Part shown: positions 1-13,300 of the stretch, in pieces | Layout of the letters: every line of letters starts with the position of its first letter | How positions within the stretch are numbered: the first letter of the stretch is position 1 | Assembly (NCBI RefSeq): GCF_963675165.1 | Contig: NC_087381.1 | Span: forward strand, 2,294,001 to 2,358,000 | Direction of reading: 5' to 3' | Length of the DNA stretch: 64,000 bases | DNA from: Halichondria panicea | Lineage: Eukaryota; Porifera; Demospongiae; Suberitida; Halichondriidae | Notes under the pieces: generated by a model | Seen by the model: only the letters and a program-made list of their open reading frames with translations | Told to the model about the DNA's origin: nothing | Databases searched by the model: none | Made by a program: the position numbers and the translations under genes

Positions 1-153
1 TCGCAATTTTCGCTGGTTAATTATAAGCATGTTTACGAATTTAATTCCGCGAAAATTAGAGCGTTCTAAGGGTTTTTCCGAGAAGTTTACACCCTCGAAA
101 TATATCTGCTCTACAGTATAGTAAACAGTTGCTTCAAACTGCACTTGAAAAAC

Positions 154-3100
154 CTCAGTAATCGTTTGTTCCAGCTTCTTCACTTTGGCCTTCAACTCTT
201 GGCATTCTTCACGGTCTGATCTCCCAGCGTCATTCACAAAGATGGTTGAGATTGGAGCTACTTTGCCAAGGGGATCGTTTACGCTGAAGATGTGGTTACC
301 ATCCGGATCTTGATACAAGCTCAACATCTACAGAAAAGAATATGCATGCATTCATCACAATAATTATGGCTATATTATGCTGTTAAGTGAAATTTATCTA
401 TTTGTCCAAATGAACTCTAATTGGTCAGACCATAGATAGAGTATCTATGGTCAGACCAACCAGGCGCCTTTGTTATTTTTGTTTATTTTCTGAGGTTCCA
501 ATGAATCTCATAATTATGCCAAATTAACATTTTTGCACGCAAAATGTACCTTGGGAATGAATACCAGCCCCTGCATTATCATCACCAGCATGGCAGATGT
601 GACCACAACAGCAGGGAAAGTGTTAACTCTATTTCTCAAGGTGAAAATTCCTATTAATTGGATTAAAGAGCCGAGACTTGCAAGGTAGACAATTGCTGCA
701 ATGTACTTGGCATCATTTAAACCTTTGATTTGAACTTTTCTTGTTTTGACGGCCATAAATAAAGCACAGACCTGTAAAACTGCAATTGTTCCATATAAAA
801 TGGTCAAGGTAACAGTTCGCGAGTTGGGAACTCGACTGCAACTATAAAATTCATATTGTGTGTCGATTTCTCGTTCCTGCATGGATATACATGATAATAT
901 CATATATAATATTATTATAAGGAATGATGTATAGTGGCTCAATTGTCAGTGATTATAATTATAGAGAGCATGCAGGCAGCGAGTAATTGGTATAATAATA
1001 GGAAATGACTGTAAAATTATATAGCTACGTATGTATAATTATAATAGTCCTCTCATACCCCAACAAGCCCTCTCGGCTGGTCCTGATTAAGCACTCTCTC
1101 CAACCTATATCCTGGAGCAGCTGTCTCCACACCGAAGTACACGAGGAGTACAATTATCTCCAGAGAAAACAGCAAAAGAACAAAAATGAGGAGTTGGCAG
1201 TCTGTAATAGCTCTCTTCTTAGCAGAGTCTGGATTTCTGCATGCAAGTATAGGACCAATTTATTGCTTGAATATTCAGATGCAGCTATATACGTAAGTGG
1301 CTCTCTACGTAGTACTCTCAAAGCTTGAATTGATTACCTGAAAATGTAATAGATTCTCCAGAGTTTGGCAACGATGGTGCCCATGACAAGAAAATAGCCA
1401 CTTCCCAGAAGTCCAATTTGAAACTGAAAATGTGACACACAGTATATACATGTGAAAAGACGAAAGGTAAACTACTTACGCAACAAGATGTAAGTACTAC
1501 ATCTGGGTTTGTTGAGGGAATAAAATACCAGTACACTGAGGTATAGATGAACAGACATCCGATGATTATCAGGTAATTGAGGTTGGGACTTGTTAGTCGA
1601 ACAATCCTGAAAGTAAACCATGCACGTATACAGTAACTATATGATTGGTATGAGCAGATTGTAATTGATAATAAACCCACTTTGTTTTCCTGTAGGCATA
1701 ATTGAATACACAACAGACTAGTGTTGAGATGATACCAGCAGTTGCGAATAAATAATAAACAACAGCTAATGGAGTGGACACTGTAACTATCACACTGACA
1801 AGTTTGCCATCATATGGAATTCCATCTACAGAACATTTCAAGATAAATTATAACAGAAATGAAGATTCACCACACATTTTTCCTACCTGGCCATATGGTT
1901 TTGTTGTCATAAAGTGTCAATTCACTCTGCACGTAGGATCCTATAGTAACAGCATTCAAGTTACTCCATTGTGACTCTTCAGTTTGATATTGTATCACCA
2001 GTATCTCAATGTCATCAGTCAATCGCTCCCCGCCATTGGTAAATCTCACATGACCCTGCAAGCAGCCACCTCCATGTATAATCAGGATTGCATGCAAAGA
2101 TCAATGATATGTAACGATAATAATATAGCACTGAGGGAAATCTGTCTTTAATGGTGGCCATTGGTCAAACAAACAATGGTTGTAATAAAAAGAGGTGGCC
2201 TTTAAGACTTTAGTGTCATGATTCAACCTGGCTTAGACAATTAGTTTAATGTACGTAGTGGGCAATCATAATTATAGCCGTTAGCAGGACAGTTTCGTAG
2301 GTGAACATTTTCGCTAATGGGCTCAAAAGCCCTCAGAATAATTTTCGTGGGAGGTTGTGTGGCCAGTTATAATTTCGCGGTAACTGCTCAGTCCTCAAAA
2401 AACGCGAAATGTTTGCACTTCATGAATATTTCCTGCTATACTTATGGTTATGGTCTTACAAAATGAATCCTTATGAATGGTTGAAATTATGTTATTGTAC
2501 AGTCATGCATACAATTTGTTTATTGTTTATTATAATCCACTTACTGTTTTTCCAATGAAGTCAGTTTCTTGAATATTATTGTACAACTGATCCATTTGAG
2601 AGTCTTGATAAGTGCAGTTGATATCACCAAACTCTGGATGGAATTTGAATATTTGGAGCACAATTAAACTTTTGGTACCTGTCACGGTTTTGTTGAGTGC
2701 CAAAGCAAGTGTCCAGACAGCATCGTAGCAATACTTAGCCTGTGATCCGCGAGTAAAGTTAGAGATATCAGCATCCTCAGAAATATTCTGGGAAAAACAC
2801 ACAAAGATTTTAAAATTACCACGTATTAAGTTAGTGGATGACTTACTGTGATTTATATTACATAGCTAGCTATATACCTATCAAGGTATATATAAAGAGT
2901 AATCTCACTTTGATTACCTGCTGTTTACGAACAATGTAATCTTGATTTAGTTGCAGTCCAAGTGAATGGCTCAGCACATCAGCTCGTTGATTAGAAGAGC
3001 AGCCGTAACGTCCATCCTCTGATTGTGATGATACCCACCAGTTGCTGTTTTGTTCACTAACCAATACAAACTCATGTTTGGGATACTTCATACTTTGCTT

Positions 3101-4638
3101 GAATGCCTGTATTCACAATGGGAAAGGATCTATAGTTACCGGAAGAACTAATCAGTATCATGATCTATATACTCAGGGCGATATTCACGACTACTATATT
3201 CGTACCTGACAAAGCAAATGTCGAGTCATTTCTGAAGACATCACCAGTATGAATATCCTTACATCAGAGTCCTGTATTTATTTATAAAGTCATGATTATG
3301 ACAGTAACGAGTGCAGGAAAGATCTTACAAATATATCTTTGCCACAGCTCCCGATCACTTTCAGCGAGTCTCCTTGGAGATCAATAGTTGTGACAGAGAA
3401 GGTAATGTTCAGGTCCACAACTTCCTCCTTCAACTCTTTAATAATCTATAAATATCATGCATGCACATTATTTTAGCATTCTTCAGTGGTCAAAGCATTT
3501 AGCCCCCTCGATTATAAATTATTTTTCTATTTATTAGTATTAACGGCCGGTCCATACAAAATAGCATATTTGTATACACTTCCTTTTGTATTAGCGAGGA
3601 AGAGCATGCGAAGGTGTATGGCTATAATTATAAGGAAAAGGGTCATACCACTAAACAACAGCTATATTATAGCCTCACGTTAATACTGCTGCTCATAGTT
3701 TCAACATACTGGTGTGTATTCTTGCTTGTTCTCCACCATGAGAGCCACTTTCGTCCATTCATAAGAGGCTATGATGCTAACGAGAGCAGGTACAAGCACT
3801 AACTTGGAGGGATGAGTTCTAAACACATTCAAATCTCTTGCATCACTTTGTACAGTCTGAGAGCACAGTATCTGCACAACATAATTATTTGTGGTTTGAT
3901 ATCGTGCCCAGAGACTATAATAATGACAAGCAATAATGGAGATTGTACAAAACTTTCGTTCGAGACACACAAATTAAGTTAATACAGGAAACCTATAGCT
4001 ATATATAGTTGCCTCTATATAATTATTATATAATTGCATACATACATGGGCATGCATATAACAATTTCCATATACCTCAGGGACATTGAAGTGATTGCCC
4101 ACATAAGATGAAACAAGTGATGTGCTGGTGCAACCTGCAGTGATCAAGCCAAGTTTCTTACAGCTATCTGGTCTGCCATCCAGTTGTGTGAAGGTCTTGT
4201 CCACCAAGTCACTTCCAGAGCACTGCATTGAAATAATAATTGTCTCAGTCCCTGCATGTGCAGTCAACCTGCCACTAGAAGAGCAGCATGTATATAACTA
4301 TATAATTATAACATATGTATACTGCACTATACAGTTATATATACAGTTTACATTATATAAAGACATACACCAGAATAAGTCAGAGTGTAGTGAAGAGAAT
4401 ATCCACTCAAAATGTCTGAGCGATTATTGATGATGTCGAGAGACAATCTCACAGCTGCAAGTACTGAGCTATTCTCAAGTGAACCTCCAACCAATAATCC
4501 AAAGTAAAGGGAACCAATGTCAGGATCAGGAGAAACTGTTGGATAAACTGGTAAATCATTATTTTGCCCTTCAGTGCTTCCACCACAGATGAGAGTGAGA
4601 GTTACACACAGCAGCGAAAATAAACTTGAACTAAGCAT
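154..4638 (-). CDS. GABA-B-receptor-like class C GPCR, copy A (15 of 16 exons; 3' end outside window)
   Basis: Family: metabotropic GABA-B-type receptor, a plasma-membrane protein with an extracellular Venus-flytrap domain, seven membrane helices and a cytoplasmic coiled coil. Exons read on minus: 4369-4638, 4076-4222, 3710-3871, 3329-3445, 3206-3271, 2918-3106, 2679-2787, 2545-2633, 1887-2055, 1681-1825, 1480-1606, 1338-1423, 1059-1236, 550-876, 154-327. All phases join and all borders are GT-AG. The first exon starts with a hydrophobic signal peptide (MLSSSLFSLLCVTLTLICGG). Exons 2-9 form the flytrap with several N-glycosylation sequons. TM1 lies in the 1681-1825 exon, TM2-3 in the next two, TM4-5 in 1059-1236 and TM6-7 in 550-876. 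The 154-327 exon ends in a heptad-like coiled coil (CQELKAKVKKLEQTITE). The tail exon seen in B and D would lie left of base 1. The ligand cannot be read from sequence. The family call is strong. Confidence 0.9.
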
Positions 4639-5155
4639 AGTATTGTCAATAGAAACGAACAGCTATATATAGCCTATATAGATCTATCAGTCAAATCTCT
4701 GCTCACTTGTTAGCAGGCTGAAATGCTACAGTAAGTTCTGTCTCAATGATATAATTATTGTGTGCAATCCATACAAACTTATACTAAATGCATGCGAGCA
4801 CCTTGTTTTCCCTTGTGCGGGAAGTTACAATAAACATCCAAATAACGATCATCATAGTCTTAGATCTACCATAATTATATAGTTTGGGAATAACCATATC
4901 TATGTATAGTATCTATACTGTCAATTTGTAAGCAGATCAATAGATCTAACTCACATGCGCTCCATGTCCATGTATGCATGGAGCGTAAGCTCAATTTAAC
5001 ACCTGACGGAAAACATACCAACCCCTCGTGTAGACTCGCCAGCCAGCCCTTCCTCGGGGAAGGGCTGGCTGGCGAGTCTAACCCTCATGCACAGCCAGAG
5101 TCTCTTGGTTTGTGACACCTTCATACTGAATATTGTATGAAACATATTGCCAATG
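4639..5155. promoter_or_regulatory. Head-to-head intergenic region, candidate bidirectional promoter (copy A)
   Basis: These 514-517 bases separate the minus-strand start codon of receptor A from the plus-strand start codon of the SRCR-kinase-type signal-peptide exon at 5156. The part next to the receptor (about 4640-5000) is conserved at all four receptor copies (about 14650-15060, 40568-40893 and 48700-49010). It includes the stretch 'gttagcaggctgaaatgcta' and AT-rich TATA-like runs. Shared conservation and divergent orientation suggest a common regulatory region. No transcription start can be fixed from sequence. Confidence 0.45.
5031..5080. repeat. Perfect 50-base hairpin (23 bp stem, 4 nt loop)
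   Basis: The sequence from tagactcgcc to ggcgagtcta is a perfect inverted repeat: two 23-base GC-rich arms around tcgg. It lies in the head-to-head gap of copy A. The corresponding stretch of copy B (about 15,090-15,120) lacks it, so it was either inserted in A or lost in B. It could be a minimal MITE or a cruciform-forming element. Confidence 0.85.
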
Positions 5156-5209
5156 ATGAGTTGTTTACTGTGGAAGTCATTGTCCTGAGCCTGGTTTGGG
5201 CTGTTGGAG
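5156..5209 (+). pseudogene. Signal-peptide exon of SRCR-kinase type, copy A (4-nt deletion)
   Basis: This is the same exon as at 18963, 59624 and 61285, ending in the same donor (gttggag then gtgagt). Four bases present in the other copies are missing after codon 8, so the frame hits a stop (tga) two codons later: 54 bases instead of 58. No SRCR exon follows, because the next gene is receptor B on the opposite strand. It is a dead partial duplicate of the kinase 5' end. Confidence 0.75.
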
Positions 5210-7300
5210 GTGAGTTTTCTTAATAGATAATAAAATTTGAGCCATAATAAAAGCTTGAGCTAACTTAGATCTATTATCTACAGCTATAGCAAATAGATAA
5301 TTCTTCTACCGAGGTTTTGGCCAGTGTTCGTCAATGTCTTGTTTCTGGTTTGGAAATCACCTTACCACTAGTGAGGGAGGGTTATCATTATTCATTATTG
5401 TGACATCACTTCCTGTAAAACCCATTTCCTGTTAATTAAAATAACCACACTGGATATACAATAAAACCACAAATATGAAAAAGGAAAATCTTACCTAATC
5501 TATGCTGCAATCTATGCTATTTATCATGTGACACACCCACAAGTAGGTGTGGCTAATGAAAATAATGGAGTGATGTCATAATAATGAGTTTTTTGATGAG
5601 GCAGTGAAATTTGAGGAGGGAGGTAACCAGAAACAAGACATTGATTAACATTGGCCTTTACTATAAGCCATTTTTTGGTATAGCTAGATCTATATATACT
5701 CTATCCGCAACACAAGCTATATAGTTCTATAGCTGTCTATACAGCAAATTAAGCCTTTATGTAATTAATTGGTACCATCTTGTATAATAATAGTACTCTT
5801 TATTTGATAGTGTGTATGAATATTATTTCTGCTAAGAAACTTAGCACGAGACACTAAGACTCCAAAGCGACAGCAGAAAGAGCTTGCCGCAAGTTCTTTC
5901 TGCCGAACTGCAAGCAAGGGATGTCAGATGCATGCCGCTTGGACCATGGAAACTCCTGAGCATCCGTATAGGAGACGACGTGCTGCTCCAAAACTATATG
6001 GTTGAACATAATAAATTATTATAGTCTCGCTCTTTTTGCAGTATGAATTAATTGTGCATTTCAGGGCCGTAGGAACGCCTTGAAGTGCGGGGAAGCCCAT
6101 GTGACTCTGCAGGCAGTATAGAGGGGGGTATTACGGTTCTTGGATAGTTGCAGCTATAGACCTTGATATAGACTATGCCGGTGTCATAGGCGCGAGTGAC
6201 TCCCCCAAATAATGACTCCTGGTCACTCTTACCTAGTCACCAGTGACCCCGGCCGGTCAGCAAGGTAAAATCACTTCAGAATAACATGACTGCTATCAAA
6301 TATTCATAGCTGCTATCACTGTGTTACATAATCCAGCAAGACAAATCCTGACATAGACTTGAAACCCGACCTCCCGTCAGGGACGGTCGGGCCACGCCCA
6401 ACTAGGTTTTCGCGATTGTGCAAATAATGCTGTCTCAACAATAATTTCTTGCTAATTCTGGGTGTGACTCTATTCTGGGAGATTATTTTCCATTTACTAA
6501 AGCTGATTGGGTCTAGAAAGCTGCTCGTTATACAAAGTACGTGTGGCTGTTCTTGAGAAATTGCTTTACATTGAAGCTATAATTGTATAGTTTCAATCCG
6601 GACATGTGCTCTTGGGCCGTTATATAATTATAGCGTGTGGTTGCCCTTTGAAAGTGGTCGTTAATGGAGGTTCCACTGTATTGACTAATAGTGGTGCAAT
6701 GCCTCGACAGCGATCACGCCCGAAGGCGGAGAATTATTGATAGGTATGCATGGTGAGTACGAATTTGAAACGAACAACCGTTTAAAATAGGTGAATCAGA
6801 GCCAGATTAATGCTACCATAAGGGTGGGAAGGGAATTAAAGGAAGACTTGCAGCTGAGAACTGATCGACTACCGTAGAAACTGGATTAATAGCGCTTACT
6901 CGACTATAAACGTATCTTTATTTTCAACGCATGGTCAACTGCAGGTTTTTTGTACTCGAATTGAAGCGCTTTTCCAATTATGCGAAGGTTAGAATTGATT
7001 CAGCTAATTTTGTTTATCTCTAAACTAGCTAACTTGTACAGTGTATGGCAGCTATACAGCTGGTGATATCCATCTGAAAAGACTCTCTGGGCATGCTGTT
7101 ACCTTGTTGATCTGATTGTGCTGAGATAATGATGAGGTCCTTTTGTTCCAGTTCCTGGTCAATATGAATGTTTATAATATGAATTTTTATGTTGTAAAAT
7201 GAACAGTAAAATGAATTGTAACATAATAGTATGATATAGATCCAGTTAGGGTCCAATCAAACTAATCATAGCTCTTATACTGCAACTAATAATTATAAAA
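5210..7300. repeat. Duplicated kinase-5'-flank block, copy A
   Basis: This stretch is collinear with about 19,021-22,450 and 61,343-64,000, with scattered indels. Shared landmarks are the block around 5820-6125, the sentence 'ggtgggaagggaattaa' near 6820, the stretch near 6920 resembling 'cgcatggtcaactgcag', and 'ttccagttcctggtcaatat' near 7147. The MITE at 20369 and the 968 bp repeat at 20511 are absent here, so it serves as the empty site. I see no supported gene in it. Confidence 0.7.
5820..6125. other. Conserved block of unknown function, copy 1
   Basis: About 300 bases shared with 19,255-19,650 and 61,580-61,920. The core runs from 'gagacactaag' through 'ccatggaaactcctgagcat' to 'aacgccttgaagtgcgggg'. 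Short frames are open in individual copies, but none stays open in all three, so coding is not supported. It lies in what is intron 1 of the kinase gene in copy B. It could be an old mobile-element fragment or a conserved intronic element. Confidence 0.5.
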
Positions 7301-7324
7301 TTAATTTTCAAAATCCCTTTTTGA

Positions 7325-10300
7325 CTACACTCGATGACCAATATGAAATGTGGAGCCATCATCTGCCCAGCTCACTTCCAGCGTCCCTTCCAACTCGTCA
7401 AATGATATGTCCTCAGAGTGTTCCTCACCGTGGTCATGACGACAGAAAGTGGTAGTCACGTTGCGATTCTTGTCAGATCTCTCCCTCTGACGCTTCTGTA
7501 AGCATGGGAAAAATAAATGTCATCATTCAGTATAATTATAGCAAACAGTAAAACAAATCATTAAGTGTATTCATGATGCATATACAGTAGACGCTCGCTA
7601 TTCCGGCTCTCCGAAGTACGGCCACCTCGATATACCGGCCATTTGGCTTGGCACGGAATGCTAGCTACCGTATAGCGCGAAATTTTTGAGGCACTTATAT
7701 TTCGTGGATTGGCCTCTAAAAGCCATTTCGTTGCACAATGTTCGCGGAATGACTGCTTACCGGAAGCCACGCCTTTAAATCTTGCACGTTATAGCAGGTA
7801 AAGAACGATTTTCGTGGACTTAATTTTCGTGTAGGATTGCTAACCCACGAAATCCACGAAAATTAAGCCCCTCGAAAATTTCGCGCTATACGGTATATGT
7901 TTACTGCACAAAACCTACCCTGAAGTACGGCCACTCGCTATTCCGTAACCCAGTGCTGGCTGTCCCAAACAAGGTTTTCAATGTACGTATTATTACGGCC
8001 GGATATGATGTTTTGGGTGTGGTTTAGCAAAAAAATTGGTTAAATAGAGAACAGAATGATTCATTATCCTACATTATCCTCGAGACAAGAACCGCAAAAG
8101 TAGTCATTAGATTCGAGGTAAGGTCGTTTTTAAGCCGCGGCTATTTCCTGAGCTGCAGCCACCTCGCTATTCCGGCCAAGCTGCATGGTCCCAAGGGTGA
8201 CCGGATTAACGAGAGTCTACTGTAGTTCAATATAGGTGAGAGATAAAAAAATTATTTCAAAGTCCTAAGAGTGGGCGTGAAAAACGCTCTTTCGACAAGA
8301 GAGAGATAGTGAGTGCGTATATAAGTGTTCTAATTGCATGATGGGGTACCCACTTTTTTCTTATATACTAGCTGTATAATACTGGTTTTCACACAAAGTG
8401 CGTGCATGACTGTTTTGGCAAATATTAGTTTTTTTCCTGATATAATTATTTGTCACAATAGTCACACACTTGGGTGAAAAAACCACACATTATTTTTACA
8501 GTGATATGCATCGGAGTACACTAAACCTCAACAATAGTTTGTTCCAGCTTCTTCACTCTGGCCTTCAACTCTTGGCATTCTTTGCAGTCTGATCTCCCAA
8601 TGTCCTTCACAAAGATGGTTGAGAGTGGAGCTACTTTGCCAAGGGGGTCGTTTACGCTGAAGATGTGGATACCCTCCGGATCTCGGTACAAAATCAACAT
8701 CTACAGAAAATATCATCACAGTTGTAACACTATAGCTGACAGCCTGTATAATTATATGCAGGTTGAAAAAAATGCTATGGAGACTTTTTGCATACGCTTA
8801 GGACAAGGCTAGGGTGCAAGATAAAGTACGTAGCATGTGGTATTGTGGCTGCATCTAAAAGGCTTATTTTGCTAAATTTGAAGGCCTAGCAAAGTGCTCA
8901 TTGCTTTCAAGTCCCTATTTTGCTAAAAATTTTGTTTTGGTCAAGGCCTACCGGTAACCACGCCTATAGGTTTTCGTGTGATTAAGTTATGTCAAGACTA
9001 GCTTGAATCATTAGTGTAATTGAATGTGAATTTTGTCAATTGTACATGCATACATATAGCTTTGTTGCATTTTGAGTGGGCAGATCAAAGGAAACACTGT
9101 GCCAATATCTGCCATGAACTGTGCCACTATCTAGATACTGACATAGTATGGCTGAAGTTACCTAAAGCCCACCCTCCACCCAGTAACCCTCCACCCAGTA
9201 ACCTGAAACGGTCCCTTTTATAGTATAACACTATTAACAGATTCAGTGGTAGGCAGAAAACGTTTTTCATGTGTCTGGTGCATTCCACAGCCACCACAAG
9301 TAGTTGAAACTAGTTGTCCTATAAAACGAGTGATGTGTACACGGAAAGGAATGCACAAGGAATGCAACAAATCAGTTGTTATATATCCCATGTGGCACTC
9401 GTGCATGTGTCACAACTATAACATAATAATTATATAACTGACCAAACTATAAACCTTCATCTTATATATATATTGCACACAAACGCTTTACCTTAGGAAT
9501 GAATAGCAGTCCTTGGAGTGCCATTGTTCCCAATAAGACGAACATAGTTAAAACAGCAGGGAAAGTGTCGACTTTATTTCCCAGTGTGAAAGTTACAATT
9601 ATATGGATTAAGAACTGGAAGCTTGAAATATACACAATTGCTGCGATGTACTTAGCATCATTTAGACCTTTTATTTGGACCTTTCTTGTCTTGACGGCCA
9701 TAAACAGAGCACAACACAGAAGAATAGCGATTATTCCAAATATGATGCTGATAGTAATTGTTCGTAAGTTGGGAACTCGTCTGCAAATGTAGTATTCATA
9801 TTTTGTGTTGATTTTTTGTTCCTGCAATAAATTTCACCAGTATATATAGCTCTATATATCTTCAATTGGTATAGGAAATGACAGTAGTTATACGTATGGT
9901 AGCAAATTAATTATGGCCCTCTAGACGTTCACACAATATAATATAATTTGCATCACATTATACAGTCTGTTCACGCAAAATCTTCCATACCCCAACAAGC
10001 CCTCTTGGCTGGTCCTGGTTAGTCACTATATCCAGCTCGTATCCTGGAGCAGCTGTCTCCACACCCACATACACGAGAAATATGGTTATCTCTAAAGCAA
10101 CCATCAAGAGAATGAAAATAAGGAGTTGACAGTCTGTAATAGCTCTCTTCCTGGTGCACTCTGGATTACTATATGTATTGCATGGAAAAGTCAAATCATT
10201 TGGATGCAACTATAAATGCCTTTAAGTATACATAATTATATGCATATAATTATACGTATGCATGTGCATGCATACTTGTAATGCTATCGAAGCATACCTG

Positions 10301-13300
10301 AAAATGTAGTAGATTCTCCAGAGTTTGGCAACGATGGTGCCCATGACAAGAAAATAGCCACTTCCCAGAAATCCAACTTGAAACTGTAAATGTGACATAT
10401 GTACATGCAGATTATTATGCTCGTAAATACAACTTACACAACAAGCCGTAAGTACTACATCTGTGTTTGTTGATGGAATAAAATACCAGTACACTGAAAT
10501 ATAGATGAACAGACATCCGATGATTATCAGGTAATTGAGGTTGGGACTTGTTAGTCGAACAATCCTGAAAGTAAACCATGCATGTATACAGTAACTATGA
10601 TTGATATGAGCAGATTGTAATTGATAATAAACCCACTTTGTTTTCCTGTAGGCATAATTGAATACACAACAGACTAGTGTTAAGATGATACCAGCAGTTG
10701 CGAATAAATAATAAACAACAGCTAATGGAGTGGACACGGTAACTATCACACTGACAAGTTTGCCATCATATGGAATTCCATCTACAGAACGAGATGAATT
10801 ATAACAGAAATGAAGATTCACCACACATTTTTCCTACCTGGCCATATGGTTTTGTTGTCATAAAGTGTCAATTCGCTGTGCATGTACGATCCTATAGTAA
10901 CAGCATTCAAGTTACTCCATTGTGACTCTTCAGTTTGATATTGTATCACCAGTATCTCAATGTCATCAGTCGATCGCTCCCTGCTCTTGGTAAATCTCAC
11001 ATGACCCTGCAAGTAGCAACCTCCATGTAAACAGGATTGCATGCAAAGATCAATGATATGTAACTATAGCACTGAGGGAAATCTGTCTTTAGTGGTGGCC
11101 ATTGGTCAAACAAACAATGCCTGTAATAAAAAGAGGTGGCCTTTTATGGTGAGCCTTTTGTTTCAAAATGGCGATACAAAATATCATGTGTTGGTGTCCC
11201 AAAAATCAACTCGATTTGTTTTATCAACTCGATTTTATTGACTTTATCTGGTAGGGATCGACTCGATGTGTTATATCAACTCGATTTTATCCAGGTAAGG
11301 ATCGACTCGATGTGTTTTATCAACTCGATTTTATCCAGGTAAGGATCGACTCGATGTGTTTTATCAACTCGATTTTATCCAGGTAAGGATCGACTCGATG
11401 TGTTTTATCAACTCGATTTCGAGAGGATCGACTCGATTCCAGGCCGCTGGGGGAAAAGGCGAGTTTCGAGGGCGGCTTGATATCTAGGCTATCTATGGCC
11501 GGCTGTACTCAATTGCAACAAAGGCGCTAGGCTCAGACAAGGCACTGAGACTCTTGAGGCCACAGGCAGGCCTACAGCAGGTCAGAGTAGCTGACCTTCC
11601 AGGTACGCCTGCAGAAGGTCACAGGCTCAGCAGCTTACTTGTGCTGGATCACAGTAAATTAAATCACTAAATGCTTGTCTACTTGACTCTTGAGTTCATG
11701 AAACATAGCAAGTAGCTGCTGTGTGATCTCAGGCTCAGAAGGTCCCCATCTGAGCTACTCTGAGCTGCTGTAGGCGTGCATGTGGCCTCAAGAGTCTGAG
11801 TGCCCCTTGTCTGAGCCTAGCGCCTTTGTTGCAAGAGTATAGCCTCGATATCAAGCCGCCCTTGAAACTCGCCTTTTCCCCCAGCGGCCTGGAATCGAGT
11901 CGATCTTTACCTGGATAAAATCTAGTTGATAAAACACATCGAGTCGATCTTTACCTGGATAAATCGAGTTGATAAAACACATCGAGTCGATCTTTACCTA
12001 GATAAAATCGAGTTGATAAAACACATTGAGTCGATCCCTACCAGATAAAGTCGATAAAATCGAGTTGATAAAACAAATCTAGTTGATTTTTGGGACACCA
12101 ACACATGGTATTTTGTATCGCCATTTTGAAACAAAAGGCTCACCATAGCCTTTAAGACTTTAGTGCCATGATTCAACCTGGCTTACTATATAAAAGGGTG
12201 TTAATATAATCATAGACAAGTTTCAATGTATGTACTTGTAGCTAGTGCATATGGACAATCATAATTATAACACCATTAGCAGGAACGTTTCGTGGGTGCA
12301 AATTTTCACTATTTGGCTCGAAAACCCTCAGAATAAATGTTCGGGAGTTTTAATATTCGCGTTTTAATGCCAGGAAACCAAGAGCTTTGTGTTGTGTTTG
12401 CTTTACAGTTTTAATTTTCGCGTTAACTGCTCGGCCCTTGAAAAACGTGAAATGTTTGCACTTCATGAACATTTCCTGCTACTTATGGTTATGGTCTTAC
12501 AAAATGAATCCTTATGAAATTGATGTTATTGTATGCCAGTTCATTTATTGTTTATTATAATCCACTTACTGTTTTTCCAATGAAGTCAGTTTTCTGAATA
12601 TTACTGTACAACTGGTTCATTTGAGAGTCTTGATAAGTGCAGTCGATATCACCAAACTCTAGATAGAGTTCAAATAATTGGAGCACAATTTAATACTTTT
12701 GGTACCTGTCACGGTTTTGTTGAGTGCCAAAGCAAGTGTCCAGACAGCATCGTAGCAATACTTAGCCTGTGATCCGCAAATAAAGCTAGAGATATCAGGA
12801 TTCTCAGAAGTATTCTGAGAAAAGCACACAAAGATTAATTAACCTTTTAAAATTACCACATAAATGGATGACTTACAGTGATTACTTATTATTATATAGC
12901 TAGCTATACCTCTCAAGATAAAGAATAATCTCACTTTAATTATTTTGATTACCTGCTGTTTACGAACAATGTAATCTTGATTTAGTTGCAGTCCAAGTGA
13001 ATGGCTCAGCACATCAGCTCGTTGATTAGAAGAGCAGCCGTAACGTCCATCCTCTGATTGTGATGATACCCACCAGTTGCTGTTTTGCTCACTAACCAAT
13101 ACAAACTCATGTTTGGGATACTTTATACTTTGCTTGAATGCCTGTATTCACAATGGGAAAGGATCTATAGTTATCGGAAGAACTAATCAGCATCATGATC
13201 TATATACTCAGAATGATATTCACGGCTGCTATATTGGTACCTGACAAAGCAAGTGTCGAGTCATTTCCAAAGACATCACCAGTATGAATATCCTTACATC

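Noticed and set aside
9246-9437. Cysteine-rich frame (CVWC...C...C) in a receptor B intron
   Set aside because: Spacing only loosely resembles a piggyBac-type C-terminal finger; the antisense frame is equally open and no inverted repeats were found.
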